A stretch of 64,000 nt of DNA from Mesorhizobium_B sp963522145 (GTDB lineage Bacteria; Pseudomonadota; Alphaproteobacteria; Rhizobiales; Rhizobiaceae): contig CAUQXI010000004.1 of assembly GCA_963522145.1 (NCBI GenBank), forward strand, positions 117,148-181,147. The letters are read 5' to 3'. The notes beneath the pieces were generated by a model, which saw nothing but the letters and a program-made list of their open reading frames with translations, did not search any database and had not been told where the DNA came from. This document shows, piece after piece, positions 54,001-62,841 of the stretch (positions are counted from its first letter, which is position 1; each line of letters starts with the position of its first letter). A program made the position numbers and the translations under genes.

Positions 54001-54648
54001 ACGTAGATTGTCACGCTTGCCGATCACTTCCTTCAGCAGATACTCGAGCCCGGCCTCGCCACCGCATTCCACTATTAGGCCAAAGGCCTCCGCCAGCGCC
54101 TCGTCAGCGGCGGCAGGAAGGGAGCGGGTGATCACATGCCGGCGTGCCTCCGCCACAAGAACCGCTTCCATGCCTGCGTCGAGCATGGAGAAGTGCGCGG
54201 CGATGTTGGCCTCCAGCGGAAACTGGTGCAGCACGGATTCGCAGAAGGCGTGGATGGTCTGGATCTTGAGGCCGCCCGGCGTTTCAAGCGCCTCGGCGAA
54301 AAGCTGACGCGCGCGGGCTAGGGTTTTCCCCGATGGCGCGCGGCCTTCGAGACTCGTGATCTTCTCCGCCAGCACGGCATCCGGCGCCATCGCCCAGTCG
54401 GCCAACTGGTTGAAGACGCGGTTCGACATGTTGGCAGCGGCCGCCCGCGTATAGGTCAGGCAGAGGATCTTCGAAGGCGCAGTGCCGCCCAGCAGCAGGC
54501 GCGTGACGCGTTGCGCCAGGACATGGGTCTTGCCCGCGCCTGCATTGGCCGACACCCAGACCGAGTTTTGCGGGTCGGCCGCCTCCGCCTGGCGCGCGAG
54601 CGTTTCGGGCGGAACGTTGCGGCGCGGCGGCCGTGGATGAGCGTTCAT
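51082..54648 (-). CDS. addA: Double-strand break repair helicase AddA
   Basis: An 1188-residue UvrD-type helicase with a C-terminal nuclease, one subunit of the AddAB (RecBCD-like) complex that resects DNA ends for RecA-mediated repair. Walker A is VSANAGAGKTHVLAQ, motif II is LLDEAQDTSPDQW, and RRLLYVGMTRAEDRLIVCG is motif VI. The PD-(D/E)XK nuclease core is visible near the C-terminus as LIVDFKTNRP. Its start overlaps the addB stop by 4 nt (ATGA), so subunits are made together. Confidence 0.96.
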   Translation of the reverse strand: MNAHPRPPRRNVPPETLARQAEAADPQNSVWVSANAGAGKTHVLAQRVTRLLLGGTAPSKILCLTYTRAAAANMSNRVFNQLADWAMAPDAVLAEKITSLEGRAPSGKTLARARQLFAEALETPGGLKIQTIHAFCESVLHQFPLEANIAAHFSMLDAGMEAVLVAEARRHVITRSLPAAADEALAEAFGLIVECGGEAGLEYLLKEVIGKRDNLRAFIDQLERSAAESMFAAFDVMPDADAAGLSQALWPDRYFTRELAGSFLARAADAKKKHALSFAESLIAACSEIEADKRLDHLKRAFLTEGGAARKPEPIASKGVGEHFPDFAAEFMRVAEGILALTDRLALLHMLKGTQAALHLADRLLHRYEKAKSGRGFLDFNDLITRTARLLARPDAGPWVQYKLDQGIDHILLDEAQDTSPDQWTVVRRLAEEFFAGVGARENTHRTLFAVGDEKQSIYSFQGAEPQSFTDTRDLFAEKATASERRFSKVELKWSFRSTGDVLSAVDHVFASDAAKRGLTRYPEPIDHKPVRDREGGYVELWPSIGAEDVEEPDDWTKAIDHASAPEVKLAENIAETIRRWVVGRDMLERGEDSRAITAGDVLVLVRKRDRFVHALSRSLKNRNIAVAGADRISLPAHIAVKDLIALGRYILQPEDDLSLAALLRSPVFAVSEEGLFALAASRAPGQSLGSALRAAASGDLSLATIAAQLAAWTNEAAFRPVFEFYAGVLNRDGVRKKMIARLGHEAGEILDEFMSFCLNAEKAGQAGLQAFLATLEQAAPDIRREMDQNRPEVRIMTVHAAKGLEAPVVFLVDGGSAPFSSQHMPRLLSFDPPGNGKDRPWTGKGFLWRFSKQAENEFTRKIGQEVKDRADDEYRRLLYVGMTRAEDRLIVCGYHGKAKQGENCWHAIVDRGLAHSPHASKRQCPHTGQTVDRFRVSPEAVVQPAASGSAEVQPVAEKRLPPNLFAELPAPPPLPRPLAPSGALASVEPDAGGTVIAGRSPVLDAEPGPGLAIARGLAFHRLIEVLPDLPEDERLPAAERYLARMVAAWPASEREKLAATVKTLLAAPELKSLWGPNTRAEVAVTGIVVVKGMPRAVSGKIDRLAVTDAEVLIVDFKTNRPAPRNLDEVPEEHLAQLALYRALLQPLYPDRAVRATLVYTEAGRSISVSEERMDAALAKIGAEDAVA

Positions 54649-57600
54649 GCCTCCGCCCCGTCACTCGCCTCGCCGGCGCCCGCCGACCATTCGAGCACGC
54701 GCGCGAGATGGTCATAGGCACCATCCGTGTCGCTGACGCGGAAGGGCAGCGCGCGGGACAGGTAGCCGGTCGCCGGATCGTTGTAGTGAAAAAGCAACCG
54801 TTCGAGCCGTGCCCATGCCTCTTCCGACAGGGCGACGGGATCGATTGCCGACCGATTGTGCTCAAGGATCGATTCGGGTTCGACTGATCCGTCGGCCTTG
54901 AGCCGGATGAAGAGCAGGTCGGACGGTTCGCGCCTGCCTGCTTCCTCGAAGGCGCCCCGACGCAACAGCGCGCCTTCCAGCGCCATCTGGGGTGCAAGCA
55001 GCGTGTGCGCCTGGCGCTTGGACGGCGAGGAGCCGGTCTTGAAATCCAGGATCTCGGCCGAGCCGTCCGCCATGATGTCAATGCGGTCGGCCCGACCGCC
55101 CAAAGTGATGCCGGTGTTCCCAACAACAACCTTTCGCGCGCTTGTTTCCGAACGCCGCTCGGCGACCGAAGATGCCCGCTCGCGCTCCCAGGCAACGACC
55201 TCCACCGCCATGCGCTCGAAGCGGGGCCACCACAGTGCTTCCACATCGGGGGGGAGTTCGGCCTCGGCAAAGGCTTCACGGCCGAGCGCGATCAGTTGCT
55301 CCACCGCGTCGGATGCGGCGGGATCGATGCGGGATATCGAGAAGCGGTGCATGATGGCGTGAAACAAAGACCCGCGCTCGGCCGGGCCGGGCTCGCTGAT
55401 TAGTTCGTCCAGAGGTTCAAGACGCAGGATCTTCTTCGCGTAGATCGCATAGGGATCGCGGCGCAGCGTCTCGATCTCGGTGACGGAAAAGTGGCGCGGC
55501 CGATGCTCCAGCGGCGGCTTCGGCTCCGGACGCTTCTCGAAGTCGATCCGGTCGCTCAGATCGAGCATCTGCGCCCAATCGAGCAGTTCCGCGCCGCGCG
55601 CTTCCATGCCGCCCGCGACCTCCTTGCCGGCAAAAGTGAGCAGCCGCTGGAGCCAGCGCGAGGGCACGGCGGGTGCGTCGCCGGCGCGGGCCGAGCGCGT
55701 CAGCACCACCTTTCGCGCGCCCATCGCCATGCTGAAATCATGGGCGGCGAGACCGATGCGGCGCTCCGGCGGCTCGAGTTCGATGCCCTGCTTCATGAAG
55801 CGGGACATGAAGCGATCGGCCTTCGCCTTGCCCGGCCAGGAGCCCTCATTGAGGCCGCCCACCACCAGCGTGTCCACCGTTTGAAGCCGCGCTTCAAGCA
55901 GACCCCAGACCGAAACGCGCTTGTCCGCGCCGCCCAGCGCAGGCCGCACCACGGCTTCCGCCAGCATGGCGGCGATCGTTTCGGGCCATTCGGCGCCGGG
56001 CACGGCGAAGGTGGCATCTGCTTCCACAAGTTCGCGCATGGCTGCCGCCATCGCCCGGCCGGCATCGGCACCGTAAAGCGCATCCACTCCGCCATCCGCT
56101 CCGCGCCCAAGCTCTTCCAGGCATTGCACGGTGGCGCGCAGGCCGGCGTGAAACTCGATTGACGGGGAGTCGCGCAGCACCGCGAGGGGCGCGATTGCCT
56201 TCGCAACGCGCTCGATCACGGTTCGCGCATCATCCAGGCGCGGACCGCCGAGGCGGTTTAGCCAGAAAGGTTGGCGATTGTCCGGATCGGACAACACGGC
56301 AAGCCGCGTTTCGAACAGCTCTCCCAGTCCGGCAATATCCGGCCGGCCGGCTCCGCCGCGAAATGCGACCAGCTCGATCGTTTCGACCGCGCGCCGCACC
56401 ATCGCCCGTTCAAGCCCGAGAAACAAAAGCGGGTGCTTGAGCAGCGACAGGATGGCGATCGGCTCGCCGGGTCGGAACACGGCTTCGAGCATTGCCAGCA
56501 GGAACTGGCCGGGCGGGGTGCGCAGAAGGGGCGTGCCGCCGGAATCATCGGCGCGGATGCCGAAGCGGTTGAGCTCGACCGCCACGCGGCGCGCAAGGTC
56601 GCGGTCCCCGGTGACGAGCGCCGCGTTGGCATGAGGTTCGGCAACGGCCTGCCGCAGGGCGATCGCGATCGCCAGCGCCTCGTCACGCTCGGTGGCGGCC
56701 TGCACCAGCGTGACGCCGGCAAAGGCCTCCGCGAGGTCGGGCGGCGCAAATAAAGCGTGACGCTCCGCCCAGAGATCGGTCGTGGCAGCGGGACGCAGCG
56801 CTTCGCAGAGCACGCGGGAGCGCGTCCGCAATGCTGGCGGAGGGGCTGCCAGCTCTTCCACCTCGCGGCGATCGACGCCGATGCGCGCGAGGATTTTCAG
56901 GAGGCCGAATTGCGGGTGGCCGAGCACGGCCGGGTCGGGCATGGGATCGGACAGCGCCTCAAAGGAGCGCGCGTCGAGTTCCCCGTCAAAGCCGGGCAGC
57001 ACCACCGCTCCGCGTGGCAGCCGGGCGATGGCTGCGAGAAGTGCCGCCGCAGCCGGGTTCGAGCCGGTGGAGCCTGCCGCGATCACGGGTCCGCGCGGCG
57101 CTTCGCGCGCGAGCCGGGCGGCTTCAAGCCGGATCAACCTGTTGCGGTGCGCCGCCGGATTGCTTTGGCGCCGTTCGTCGAGAATGGCAGGCCAGTTGTT
57201 CGACACGATGCGCAGGAAGTCGAGCGTCACCTGCCACCAGCTTCCGAGCTCGTCGCCCACGAGGGTCGCCAGGCGGTCCCAGCTGGTTTCCTCGGCTTCC
57301 ACCTCATCCATCAGCGTAGCGAGATCGCGCGCGAGCCAGACTGCATCGGCAGAAGAGACGGGAACCTCGACCTCTTCGGCGAACATGGTTCGCACGGCAT
57401 CGGGCAGGAACTCCTTCCAGCGCTGCACCAATGGTGCGAGCAGCAGCAGGCGTTCCGCCGGCGGGATGGGCGGGAGGAGATCGAGGCTCGCGGGAGACGC
57501 GAAATCCGCGCCCTCCCCTTCAAACTCGCCCAGCGCGCGTATCGTGGGCAGGATCGCGGACCGGCCGGGCGCAAGGCTTGCGAAAGCCGCGCGCAGTTCT

Positions 57601-57773
57601 CGCGCCGCGCGCCGGGTGGGCACGAAGATCGTCGCGTCGCTCAGCGCGAGCGGATCATCCATGGATGAGAAGCCGGGCACGAGCTGGCCATTCGCCAGTG
57701 CCTCGGCAAGTGTGGGCAGGAAAGACACGCCCGGCGGAATCGTCCAGACGCGGGGAGTGTCGACCTTTCTCAA
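54645..57773 (-). CDS. addB: Double-strand break repair protein AddB
   Basis: A 1042-residue subunit of AddAB. It has a helicase-like fold in which the active Walker A is not obvious (alphaproteobacterial AddB type). The C-terminal nuclease domain has EILDFKTGSSPSKRQ. The region with SARAGDAPAVPSRWLQRLL is typical for AddB. The start appears to be TTG at 57773, overlapping the murU TGA (TTGA), because no AUG occurs for another 37 codons. This implies translational coupling to murU. The iron-sulfur cysteines of the firmicute AddB are not seen. Confidence 0.94.
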   Translation of the reverse strand: MRKVDTPRVWTIPPGVSFLPTLAEALANGQLVPGFSSMDDPLALSDATIFVPTRRAARELRAAFASLAPGRSAILPTIRALGEFEGEGADFASPASLDLLPPIPPAERLLLLAPLVQRWKEFLPDAVRTMFAEEVEVPVSSADAVWLARDLATLMDEVEAEETSWDRLATLVGDELGSWWQVTLDFLRIVSNNWPAILDERRQSNPAAHRNRLIRLEAARLAREAPRGPVIAAGSTGSNPAAAALLAAIARLPRGAVVLPGFDGELDARSFEALSDPMPDPAVLGHPQFGLLKILARIGVDRREVEELAAPPPALRTRSRVLCEALRPAATTDLWAERHALFAPPDLAEAFAGVTLVQAATERDEALAIAIALRQAVAEPHANAALVTGDRDLARRVAVELNRFGIRADDSGGTPLLRTPPGQFLLAMLEAVFRPGEPIAILSLLKHPLLFLGLERAMVRRAVETIELVAFRGGAGRPDIAGLGELFETRLAVLSDPDNRQPFWLNRLGGPRLDDARTVIERVAKAIAPLAVLRDSPSIEFHAGLRATVQCLEELGRGADGGVDALYGADAGRAMAAAMRELVEADATFAVPGAEWPETIAAMLAEAVVRPALGGADKRVSVWGLLEARLQTVDTLVVGGLNEGSWPGKAKADRFMSRFMKQGIELEPPERRIGLAAHDFSMAMGARKVVLTRSARAGDAPAVPSRWLQRLLTFAGKEVAGGMEARGAELLDWAQMLDLSDRIDFEKRPEPKPPLEHRPRHFSVTEIETLRRDPYAIYAKKILRLEPLDELISEPGPAERGSLFHAIMHRFSISRIDPAASDAVEQLIALGREAFAEAELPPDVEALWWPRFERMAVEVVAWERERASSVAERRSETSARKVVVGNTGITLGGRADRIDIMADGSAEILDFKTGSSPSKRQAHTLLAPQMALEGALLRRGAFEEAGRREPSDLLFIRLKADGSVEPESILEHNRSAIDPVALSEEAWARLERLLFHYNDPATGYLSRALPFRVSDTDGAYDHLARVLEWSAGAGEASDGAEA

Positions 57774-58504
57774 GAAGGCGGACCATCCAAACGCGCGATC
57801 GCATCCTCCGCAAGCGCAATGGCATCAGGTGTCCCGACCGTGATCCAGTGGCCTTCCATGCGGCAGCCGTGCAGCCTTCCGGCCTCGATCGCACGATCGA
57901 AATACCCGTTGAGCGAGTGCGGCATGGGAACGGCGCCGTCGAAGATGCGGGGATGAACGATCGCCGCGCCGGCATAGATCAGGCCGTCGCTCCGCCCCCG
58001 CGCGCGCGAAAGCCGCTTGTCGGAGCCGAGGATGAAATCGGTCGCGCCCGTATGACCCGTGGCGCTAGCAGGATCGGCGAGAAGAAGAAGCATGTCTGCG
58101 CTTGCGTCGTCCCAGGCCTCGAGGAGGCGGTGCAGGCTGGTTGGATGCCCTTGGGCATCGATCCAGAAAGTGTCGGCATTGAGGAGAAGAAAGGGCTTGT
58201 CCCCCAGCACGGGCAAAGCCTTCACGATGCCGCCGCCCGAATCGAGCAGTTCATCGCGCTCGTCGGAAATCACGATGCGCGGATGCGCGCGGCCGGCGAG
58301 GTGGGCGACGAGTTTTTCGGCGAGATGATGGGTATTGACGACCGCGAGCGTCACGCCCGCCGCTTCCAGCGCATCAAGCCCCCGGTCGATCAAGGTCCTG
58401 CCGCCCACTTCCACCAACGGCTTTGGCGTGTGCTCGGTGATCGGCCGCATACGCTTGCCCAGGCCCGCCGCGAGCACCATAGCGTTGCGAATGGTGATGC
58501 TCAT
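57770..58504 (-). CDS. murU: Nucleotidyltransferase, MurNAc-1-phosphate uridylyltransferase type
   Basis: A 244-residue sugar nucleotidyltransferase. The signature AMVLAAGLGKRMRPIT and TPKPLVEVGG form the nucleotide-binding loop and LLNADTFW the metal-binding Asp region. In Pseudomonas MurU joins UMP to MurNAc-alpha-1-phosphate for cell wall recycling that bypasses fosfomycin-sensitive synthesis. The adjacent gene (4-nt overlap) carries an AmgK-type kinase domain, which supplies exactly this substrate, so MurU function is well supported by context. GDP-mannose pyrophosphorylase-like activity is the alternative. Confidence 0.86.
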   Translation of the reverse strand: MSITIRNAMVLAAGLGKRMRPITEHTPKPLVEVGGRTLIDRGLDALEAAGVTLAVVNTHHLAEKLVAHLAGRAHPRIVISDERDELLDSGGGIVKALPVLGDKPFLLLNADTFWIDAQGHPTSLHRLLEAWDDASADMLLLLADPASATGHTGATDFILGSDKRLSRARGRSDGLIYAGAAIVHPRIFDGAVPMPHSLNGYFDRAIEAGRLHGCRMEGHWITVGTPDAIALAEDAIARLDGPPS

Positions 58505-59994
58505 GCGGGATCGTCCAGGAAGCCTTCGCGCGCATAAAGCGCCTTGAGGCCGGCCAGCGCCGGATGGCGGAGCGCGCGGCGGAGATAGTCGCGGATACGC
58601 GGCAGATGAGCGAGATACCCGTCCTTGCCGTCGCGCAGCTTCAGCCGCACGAAGATGCCGAGAATCTTCGTGTTCCGCTGTACCGCGCAGATGGCATAGG
58701 CCTCGCGGAAACCCTCGCGATCAAAGCCGGAGTCGCCGCTCCGCGCCTGCTCATAGGCATGCACGACCGCCTGCTCCAGCTCCGCAGAAATCGTCACCCG
58801 CGCATCCATGGCGAGCGAGGCCACGTCATAGGCGGCGGGGCCGATCAGCGCGTCTTGGAAGTCGATCAGGCCGAGGCGTTCGCGCCCGGTTCTTTCTTTG
58901 CGCCAGATGATATTGGGCGAATGGTAGTCGCGCAGAACCAGGCTCTGCTCGGAGTGCTCCAGCCGGTCGATCAGCCGGTTCCACTCGGCGCGGAACGCGG
59001 CGCGCAAGGATTCGCTTGCCGGCTGCCCCGTTGCCCAGGGCACGAACCAGTCCAGCAGCAGTTCCGCTTCGATCAGGAGTGCCGCGCGATCGAAAGGCGG
59101 AATCTGGTGGGTGAAGCCGCTTCGCGCCGCAATGCGGAGGCTCCACGGGTGACGGTGGATGTCGGCCAGCAGCGCACCCGCCGCCTCGTAGCGCTCGCGG
59201 ACAGGCTGCCCGCCCGCATCGAGGATGTTGTCGCCCCCAAGATTCTCGACCAGCAGGAAGCCCCGGCCGGCATCCTCCGCAAGGATATGGGGAACGGCGA
59301 AGCCGGCCGCGGCCAGCGCTTCGTCCACCGCGACAAAGGCGTGAACGGAGCGTGCCGAATGGGCGATCTCGGCATAGGCAAGCCCGTTCTGAACCGGAGG
59401 CCCAAGAACCAGGGGCGGCGCGTTCATGAGGAGGCAAGGCGCGGCGCCGCCGAGCCGGATTGTTTCATAGGAGCGCGCCGAGGCATCGCCCGTCAGCCTT
59501 CTCCGGCTCGCACCTTCCCAGCCTGCCTTCGCAAGAAAGCTGCGGGCATCAAGCGAGCGGGCCACGCGGTCGCGGAAGGCGCCTTCGCCCACGAGCATCG
59601 CCATCCGGCCGGTGCCCTGCTGCGTCAGCGTCACGGTGAGCGCGTCGGACGGAAAAACCGGGCCGGCATTTTCCGGCCATTCGACCAGAACAGCGCCTTT
59701 GTCCGCAGCCTCGAACAGACCCAGTTCCTCTAGTTCGCCGGGGTCTCGGAGCCGGTAGAGATCGAAGTGAGCAACAGGCGGCGCCGTCGCGTAGTCCTGC
59801 ACCAGGGTGAAGGTGGGGCTCGGCACATCGAGATCGGGATCATCCCCCAGAGCCCGGATCAGCGCGCGGGCGAGCGTCGACTTGCCGGCGCCGAGATCGC
59901 CTTGGAGCAGAAGCACGTCGCCCGCGCGAAGCACCGCGGCGATGTCCTCGCCCAGGCGCGCGGTCGCGGCCTCGTCGGGAAGAAACAGCTCCAC
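58501..59994 (-). CDS. tsaE-amgK: TsaE-AmgK fusion: tRNA t6A ATPase joined to amino sugar kinase
   Basis: A 497-residue two-domain protein. Residues 1 to about 150 are TsaE, the ATPase of the tRNA threonylcarbamoyladenosine (t6A) machinery, with Walker A GDLGAGKSTLARAL and SPTFTLVQDY and HFDLYRL. Residues about 165-497 are an aminoglycoside phosphotransferase-type kinase with LVLRDYHSPNIIW (catalytic Asp and Asn) and LIDFQDALIGPAAYD (metal-binding Asp), like AmgK, which phosphorylates MurNAc/GlcNAc at C1. The start is GTG 59994, 7 bp after the upstream stop, and its end overlaps murU. The fusion couples two unrelated tasks in one polypeptide. In other bacteria the two parts are separate genes. 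Confidence 0.9.
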   Translation of the reverse strand: MELFLPDEAATARLGEDIAAVLRAGDVLLLQGDLGAGKSTLARALIRALGDDPDLDVPSPTFTLVQDYATAPPVAHFDLYRLRDPGELEELGLFEAADKGAVLVEWPENAGPVFPSDALTVTLTQQGTGRMAMLVGEGAFRDRVARSLDARSFLAKAGWEGASRRRLTGDASARSYETIRLGGAAPCLLMNAPPLVLGPPVQNGLAYAEIAHSARSVHAFVAVDEALAAAGFAVPHILAEDAGRGFLLVENLGGDNILDAGGQPVRERYEAAGALLADIHRHPWSLRIAARSGFTHQIPPFDRAALLIEAELLLDWFVPWATGQPASESLRAAFRAEWNRLIDRLEHSEQSLVLRDYHSPNIIWRKERTGRERLGLIDFQDALIGPAAYDVASLAMDARVTISAELEQAVVHAYEQARSGDSGFDREGFREAYAICAVQRNTKILGIFVRLKLRDGKDGYLAHLPRIRDYLRRALRHPALAGLKALYAREGFLDDPA

Positions 59995-60001
59995 GCGAAG
60001 C

Positions 60002-62584
60002 CTACTCGGCCGCTTCGCGGTTGATGGAAGGATTGAGCGGGAAGACGCAGGTCACGGTCGTGCCGCGCTCAGCGCCCGTGTCGATGCGCACCGTGCCGCC
60101 ATGCAGCTCGACAAAGCTCTTCACCACCGACAGGCCGAGCCCGGCGCCGCGTCTGCGGCCCCCATTCGCGTGGGACTCGAAGCGGCGGAACACCGTGTCG
60201 AGCACGTCGGGCGCCATGCCGGGTCCGTCATCGTGGACGACGAATGCCACCTTGCCGTCCGCCGTCTTGCGCACCGACAGCGTCACCGTGGTGGCTTCAG
60301 GGGCATAATTCACCGCATTGGAGAGGAGGTTGTAGAGGATCTGCCGGATTCGGGTCTCGTCGCCAAGGAAGGAAGCAGGCGCCTCGGCTGTTTCGAGCTT
60401 CAACGCGATGCGATGCTCCTGGAGCCGGTCCGCCACCAGGTCGACTGCCGCCGAAACCGTTTCGGAAACACGCACCTCCGCGACATCCAGCTCCATGATC
60501 CCGGCGTCCACCGTGGCAAGGTCGAGGATGTCGTTGACGATGGTGATGAGCTGCGTGGACGAGGTGCCGATGTGCTCGACATATTCGCGCTGGCGCGGGT
60601 TCAATGGCCCGGTCGATGGCAGCGACAGAAGCTCGTTGAAGCCGATGATGTTCGTCAGCGGCGAGCGCAGCTCATAAGAAACATGCTGGACGAAATCGTT
60701 CTTGAGCTGGTCAGCGCGCTCCAGCGCCTCGTTCTTTTCCTTGAGCGCGCGCTCGACATGGACGCTGTCGGTCACGTCCACAAAGGTCATCATCACCTGT
60801 CCATTGGGCAGGTGGATCACGCCGTAGCGCAGCACGACGCCGGTTTTCAGCTCGCACAGGCCCGATCGGTCGCGCCGTTCCTCGTCATAGCCGGTGACCG
60901 ACGCGACAAAGCCGCTCCATGGACTCGCATCCGAAACGATGCTGTCGCCGTGGGCGCGTAAGGTTGAGATATGGGTGCCCGGCACGATTACCTCGGGCGA
61001 CAACCCCCACAGCGTGGCAAAGGCCGGGTTGAAGAGCCGTCCGCGCCCGTCGGGCCCGAACACGGTCACGCCTTCCGCTAGGTTGTCCAGCGTCTCGCCC
61101 TGCACCTTCACGGCGGTGTGGTAGCGGCTTTCAAGGTCGATCTTTTCCGTGACATTCTCGAACACCCAGGTCACGCCGCCCTTGGCCTGCGGGCTTGCGA
61201 CTACACGCAAGGTTCGACCGTCGGGCAGATGCCACCAATTCTCCTGCGGCTCGACCGCCCGATAGGCGGCGAGCAGACCATCCTTCCAGCGGCGCCATTC
61301 GGGCTGCTCGGCAATGCGGCCTTCCGAGCGCAGCCGATCGAGGAACAGCGCATTGTCAGGGCCGCTTTCGAGAAAGCCTGCTTCGAGATCCCAAAGCTTG
61401 GCGAAAGCCTGGTTGTGGAAACGAAGCCTGGTCTTCTCGTCGAAGGTGGCGATGGCCGTGGTCAATTGGTCGAGCGTGTCGGTGTGGGAGCGAAGCGTGC
61501 GCTCGTATTCCTCGCGGATCGCATCGGCCGCGCTCATGTCGGCTGCGATGCCCGCCGAACCTTGCGCGCCCGCGAAGTCCGTCACCGCGAACATGCGGCG
61601 ATCGCCTTCCACCACGGTGGAAAGCTTGCCGGAAAAAACCGGCTTCTGCGCGTGGTCGCGCGTGATCGTTTCGCGCGCCTGGGAGCCAAGGAATTCCTTG
61701 TTGTCACGCAGGACCGCAGGCGCGTCGGGCGCTTCCACCGCGCTTGCGTAGGCGCGGTTGACCCAACGCAGGCGGCCCTCCGCCTCACGCATCCAGAAGG
61801 GCATGTCGAGGGCATCGAGCAGGCCGAGCATGTTTTCGAGGTCGGCGTTCAGGCGCTGGTTCTCGATCCGGAGCCGCGCCTCGTCCGCGCGCGCCTGCCC
61901 CAGCGCATGAAAGCGCACCACCGCATGGGAGGCGTTCTTGCGGCCGCTCACCTCGATGGGAGCGCCGGCCTGTGATTCCAGCACAAGATCGAAGATCGTT
62001 CCGTGCTCGCGCAGATCGGCAACGGCATGATCGAGCCGCGCAGCGCCGCGCGGGGTCAGCCAGCGGCCGAAGGCAAGAAAAGCGGAGCGATCCTCCGGCG
62101 CGCCGGCGGCGGCGGGCAGAACACCCGCGATTTCTGGCTTCTTGTTCTCGTTCGACCAGACAACCACGCGCTGGTCACGCAGGTTGAGCAAAGCCTCCGA
62201 ACGGCTGATGGCGGCGTTGAGGTCGGTCACACGCGCGCGAAGCGCGAGATTGTCGACAGCGATCCGCCCGCGCTCCCGGATCATCCAAACGGCCGAGATC
62301 AGCGCCGCACCCATGGCGCCGGCGAAGACGGCGAGCTGGATCACATCCACCGCGCCCACGCTCAGGCCGGCGCTCGTGAGATGCTCCTGAGCCCCGGCGA
62401 AAGGCACATGGAGAAGCGACACGAGCGCGGTCGAGCCAAGAAGAAGCAGCTGGCTCAGGACGCGCGATGCGCCGAAGCGATGCCGACCCCCACCACTGAG
62501 GGCCAAGAGCGGGGCATCAATCCCGGCGCCAGCTTTCCGCGCAACAGCTTCGCTCATGCCCGATGGCTGCCCCGGCATCCCCAT
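60002..62584 (-). CDS. divL: DivL-like PAS sensor histidine kinase homologue with Tyr in place of the phospho-His
   Basis: A membrane-linked protein of about 860 residues, the first gene of the divL-tsaE/amgK-murU-addBA run. An N-terminal hydrophobic segment is followed by several PAS domains, then a DHp and a CA domain. The H-box reads FVQHVSYELRSPL: the acceptor position is Tyr (codon 60674-60676) instead of His, the mark of DivL. The ATP-binding lobe is otherwise intact (QILYNLLSNAVNYAP, VVHDDGPGM, GAGLGLSVVKSF). DivL in Caulobacter and rhizobia controls the CckA-CtrA cell cycle pathway, acting largely as a signalling scaffold. ATG 62584 or 62578 both have purine-rich leaders; an upstream frame extension to 62680 is unlikely. 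Confidence 0.88.
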   Translation of the reverse strand: MGMPGQPSGMSEAVARKAGAGIDAPLLALSGGGRHRFGASRVLSQLLLLGSTALVSLLHVPFAGAQEHLTSAGLSVGAVDVIQLAVFAGAMGAALISAVWMIRERGRIAVDNLALRARVTDLNAAISRSEALLNLRDQRVVVWSNENKKPEIAGVLPAAAGAPEDRSAFLAFGRWLTPRGAARLDHAVADLREHGTIFDLVLESQAGAPIEVSGRKNASHAVVRFHALGQARADEARLRIENQRLNADLENMLGLLDALDMPFWMREAEGRLRWVNRAYASAVEAPDAPAVLRDNKEFLGSQARETITRDHAQKPVFSGKLSTVVEGDRRMFAVTDFAGAQGSAGIAADMSAADAIREEYERTLRSHTDTLDQLTTAIATFDEKTRLRFHNQAFAKLWDLEAGFLESGPDNALFLDRLRSEGRIAEQPEWRRWKDGLLAAYRAVEPQENWWHLPDGRTLRVVASPQAKGGVTWVFENVTEKIDLESRYHTAVKVQGETLDNLAEGVTVFGPDGRGRLFNPAFATLWGLSPEVIVPGTHISTLRAHGDSIVSDASPWSGFVASVTGYDEERRDRSGLCELKTGVVLRYGVIHLPNGQVMMTFVDVTDSVHVERALKEKNEALERADQLKNDFVQHVSYELRSPLTNIIGFNELLSLPSTGPLNPRQREYVEHIGTSSTQLITIVNDILDLATVDAGIMELDVAEVRVSETVSAAVDLVADRLQEHRIALKLETAEAPASFLGDETRIRQILYNLLSNAVNYAPEATTVTLSVRKTADGKVAFVVHDDGPGMAPDVLDTVFRRFESHANGGRRRGAGLGLSVVKSFVELHGGTVRIDTGAERGTTVTCVFPLNPSINREAAE

Positions 62585-62773
62585 CCCCTTCGCCCCTCGT
62601 TCCCGCCCGGACAGGCGCGCAAGCCCCAAAAACCATCCACGCGCCATTCCAGCCCGCCGAGGCCCATGGCGGCTTGCCATGGCAAGCCCAGCGGAGGGCC
62701 ATGTCGAGAATCACGAGACAAGGTTAATATTTGTGGAAAACGTCGGAAAGGCCGGAGCGGTCGGTCGAAAGAA

Positions 62774-62803
62774 AAAGGCCGAGCCCTTGCAGGCGCGGCC
62801 TTT
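62774..62803 (-). terminator. Intrinsic terminator of ahcY
   Basis: Reading leftward, AAAGGCC...GGCCTTTTT forms a stem with an inner CCT/AGG extension and is followed by a T-rich tract (TTTTTC TTT). It lies 39 bp after the ahcY stop and separates ahcY from the divL operon. Confidence 0.85.
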
Positions 62804-62841
62804 GCTTCCTGTCAATTCCCCCGAGTGGGATCGATCCGCGA

